Below, piece after piece: positions 62,383 to 64,000 of a stretch of DNA of 64,000 nt. The first letter of the stretch is position 1, and every line of letters starts with the position of its first letter. A program made the translations under genes and the position numbers. The notes under the pieces are model-generated. The model was not told where the DNA came from. It saw nothing but the letters and a program-made list of their open reading frames with translations, and did not search any database. The DNA is from Wagnerdoeblera intermedia (GTDB lineage Bacteria > Pseudomonadota > Alphaproteobacteria > Rhodobacterales > Rhodobacteraceae): NCBI RefSeq assembly GCF_042647465.1, contig NZ_JBHRVN010000004.1; one strand, 5' to 3'.

Positions 62383-63038
62383 TGCTCTTTGCCGCCGGTT
62401 TTGGCACCCGAATGGGTGCGCTGACCGCCCATCAGCCCAAGCCGCTGATCCCGGTGGCCGGACGGGCGCTGATCGACCATGCGCTGGATCTGACAGGTCC
62501 GGCCGGAGTTGAGCGGGTGGTGGTCAACACCCATTACCGCGCCGCCCAGCTTCGCGCTCATCTGGAGGGCCGCAATATCGCCATCAGCGATGAAAGCGAC
62601 CGCATCCTCGAAACCGGGGGCGGTCTGCGCAAAGCCCTGCCGCTGCTGGGCGCGGGGCCGGTTTACACGCTGAACTCGGATGCGGTCTGGACCGGGGCCA
62701 ACCCGCTTGTGGAACTCAGCGCCGCCTGGGACGGCGAGCGGATGCAGGCGCTTTTACTTCTGGGGCGGGCGGAGGGCATTCGCGGCCGCAAAGGCGGCGG
62801 GGATTTTTCGCTCGACTGCGATAGCCGTATCTCGCGCGGCGGCGATCTGACCTATCTGGGGGCGCAGATCCTCTGCCCTGAGGGGCTGCATGACATTGAC
62901 GAGGATGTCTTTTCCCTGAACCGCCTGTGGGATGCGCAGATCGCAGCCGGCACGGCTTACGGCATTCTGCACGAGGGGCTCTGGTGCGATGTCGGCCACC
63001 CTGAGGGCATTGAGATCGCGGAAGAGATGATCCGATGA
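62358..63038 (+). CDS. Nucleotidyltransferase, MurU-like
   Basis: 226 residues. The pyrophosphorylase motif FAAGFGTRMGALTAHQPKPLIPV and the metal-binding NSDAVW (about 106) are clear, with a terminal CDVGHPEGIE block. MurU converts MurNAc-1-phosphate to UDP-MurNAc, bypassing early fosfomycin-sensitive steps. The GTG at 62358 overlaps the kinase gene by 25 bases; an ATG at 62382, overlapping its stop as TGATG, would begin at MLFAAG. The GTG start keeps a normal N-terminus. Confidence 0.87.
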   Translation: MRNLPRSLMLFAAGFGTRMGALTAHQPKPLIPVAGRALIDHALDLTGPAGVERVVVNTHYRAAQLRAHLEGRNIAISDESDRILETGGGLRKALPLLGAGPVYTLNSDAVWTGANPLVELSAAWDGERMQALLLLGRAEGIRGRKGGGDFSLDCDSRISRGGDLTYLGAQILCPEGLHDIDEDVFSLNRLWDAQIAAGTAYGILHEGLWCDVGHPEGIEIAEEMIR

Positions 63039-64000
63039 ACCCGCAAAGCCAGATCTGTGGCGTGCCGCCCGGCCTCGATTTCGCCGAAGAACTGGTGCGG
63101 GGACTGCGCGCGCGTATGGCCGGTCAGCCGCCTGAGGCCATGGCACGGGTGACGCTTTGGGTAAACTCGTCAGGCATGCGCAGCCGGGTCCGGGCGCAGT
63201 TCACGCCGCCCGCGATCCTGCCGAAGATCCGCCTGGTCACCGATCTGGCCGAAGCCATCCCCCTACCCGGCCTGCCCCCGACGGAGCCGCCGCTGCGCCG
63301 CCGCCTGCAGCTGACGCAGCTGATCGCAAAGCTGCTGGATGCCGAGCCGGATCTGGCGCCACGCGCCTCGCTTTATGCCCTGGCCGACAGCCTGGCGGGG
63401 CTGATGGATGAGATGGCGGGCGAAGGCGTGTCGCCTGAGGCTCTGGCCGCGATTGACGTCTCTGACCATTCTCTGCACTGGGCGCGGACGCAGCGGTTTC
63501 TCAGCATCATCGCCCCCTTCTTCGGCCCCGATGCCAGCCCGCAGACCGAGACGCGCCGCCATATGGTGGCACAGCAACTCGCGGAGTTCTGGGCGAAAAA
63601 CCCGCCGCCCGGCCCGCAGATCATCGCAGGCACCACCGGCTCGCGCGGGGCGACGGCGCTGCTGATCAAGGCGGTTCTGTCTTTTCCGGGCAATATCCTT
63701 GTCATGCCGGGGCATGATTTCGACATGCCCCATGCGCTCTGGGACAGCCTGGGCGATGCGCTGACCGCTGAGGATCACCCGCAATACCGGACCCGCCGCC
63801 TGCTGGATCTGCTTGAGGCGACCCCCGATCAGATCCGGCCCTGGACCGAGACCCTGCCCCCCCGCGCCCGAGCGCAACAAACTGGTCTCCCTCGCGCTGC
63901 GCCCCGCCCCGGTCACCGACCAGTGGCTGGAAGAGGGCCGCGACCTGCCCGATCTGCGCCTCGCCGCTGAGAAGCTGACGCTGATTGAGGCCCCCTCCCC
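63035..64000 (+). pseudogene. addB: AddB (double-strand break repair), partial, with +1 frameshift in a C7 run
   Basis: N-terminal part of the alphaproteobacterial AddB subunit of the AddAB helicase-nuclease, cut by the window edge. The first 275 residues read PPGLDFAEELVRGLRARM, LPKIRLVTDLAEAIPLPGLP, IIAGTTGSRGATALLIKAVL and MPGHDFDMPHALWDSL, all AddB-like. At 63857-63863 a run of seven Cs shifts the frame; the shifted reading stops at 63970, while removal of one C gives PAPERNKLVSLALRPAP, the expected continuation, open to the window end. Broken gene or sequencing error. Overlaps the nucleotidyltransferase gene by ATGA. Confidence 0.9.

Noticed and set aside
1..64000. CRISPR arrays, prophage structural genes, rRNA operons
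   Set aside because: No regularly spaced repeats, no capsid, tail or terminase-like genes and no rRNA sequence were seen anywhere.

Overview
The window is a chromosomal segment of a GC-rich alphaproteobacterium. The best phylogenetic pointer is the right end, where regB stands divergent from a senC-regA-hvrA unit, the arrangement known from Rhodobacter. With the neighbouring tsaE, amgK-like, murU-like and addB genes and a cytochrome c' gene, this points to the Rhodobacteraceae. I did not assign a genus.

Layout. (1) 1-4.3 kb: 3' part of pnp, an Lrp/AsnC regulator, mscL and a flavoprotein. (2) 4.5-9.2 kb: a MarR-headed catabolic operon (enoyl-CoA hydratase, acyl-CoA dehydrogenase with a frameshift, RidA, aryl-CoA ligase) resembling the CoA-dependent 2-aminobenzoate pathway, but lacking the ring hydroxylase here. 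(3) 9.2-25.3 kb: mostly core genes: accD, folC, CCA transferase, CoA pyrophosphatase, hslO, a response-regulator phosphatase facing an Hpt protein, ilvA, argG, bolA-grxD, rnr, a lytic transglycosylase and a LacI regulator. (4) 25.48-37.07 kb: an 11.6-kb insertion that splits a tRNA-Arg(CCU) gene in two. It holds IS66, IS3, IS5 and IS110/IS1111 sequences, a serine-recombinase fragment, two polysaccharide-type genes and a second, intact tRNA-Arg(CCU) gene with its own promoter. (5) 37.2-55.7 kb: core and metabolic genes: purine nucleoside phosphorylase, NlpC/P60, leucyl aminopeptidase, carbonic anhydrase, cytochrome c', glutathione-dependent formaldehyde dehydrogenase, hisC-aroA, hemF, an SDR with an altered active site, an RsmC-like methyltransferase, clpS, a GntR-aminotransferase pair, RidA, an acyl-CoA ligase and an LLM oxidoreductase. 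(6) 55.9-64 kb: the RegB/RegA redox regulon locus, then a PAS protein, tsaE, cell-wall-sugar recycling genes and the start of addB.

Main points for a second look: the split tRNA-Arg gene whose insertion carries a replacement tRNA; long 3' noncoding segments in three IS110/IS1111-type elements, where a guide RNA would be expected; a three-copy dispersed element (hairpin, then GGAGTATTT, then AAAAAGCCAAA) always just downstream of a gene and in its orientation; and two frameshifts, each explained by one extra C in a seven-C run, which makes sequencing error a serious alternative.
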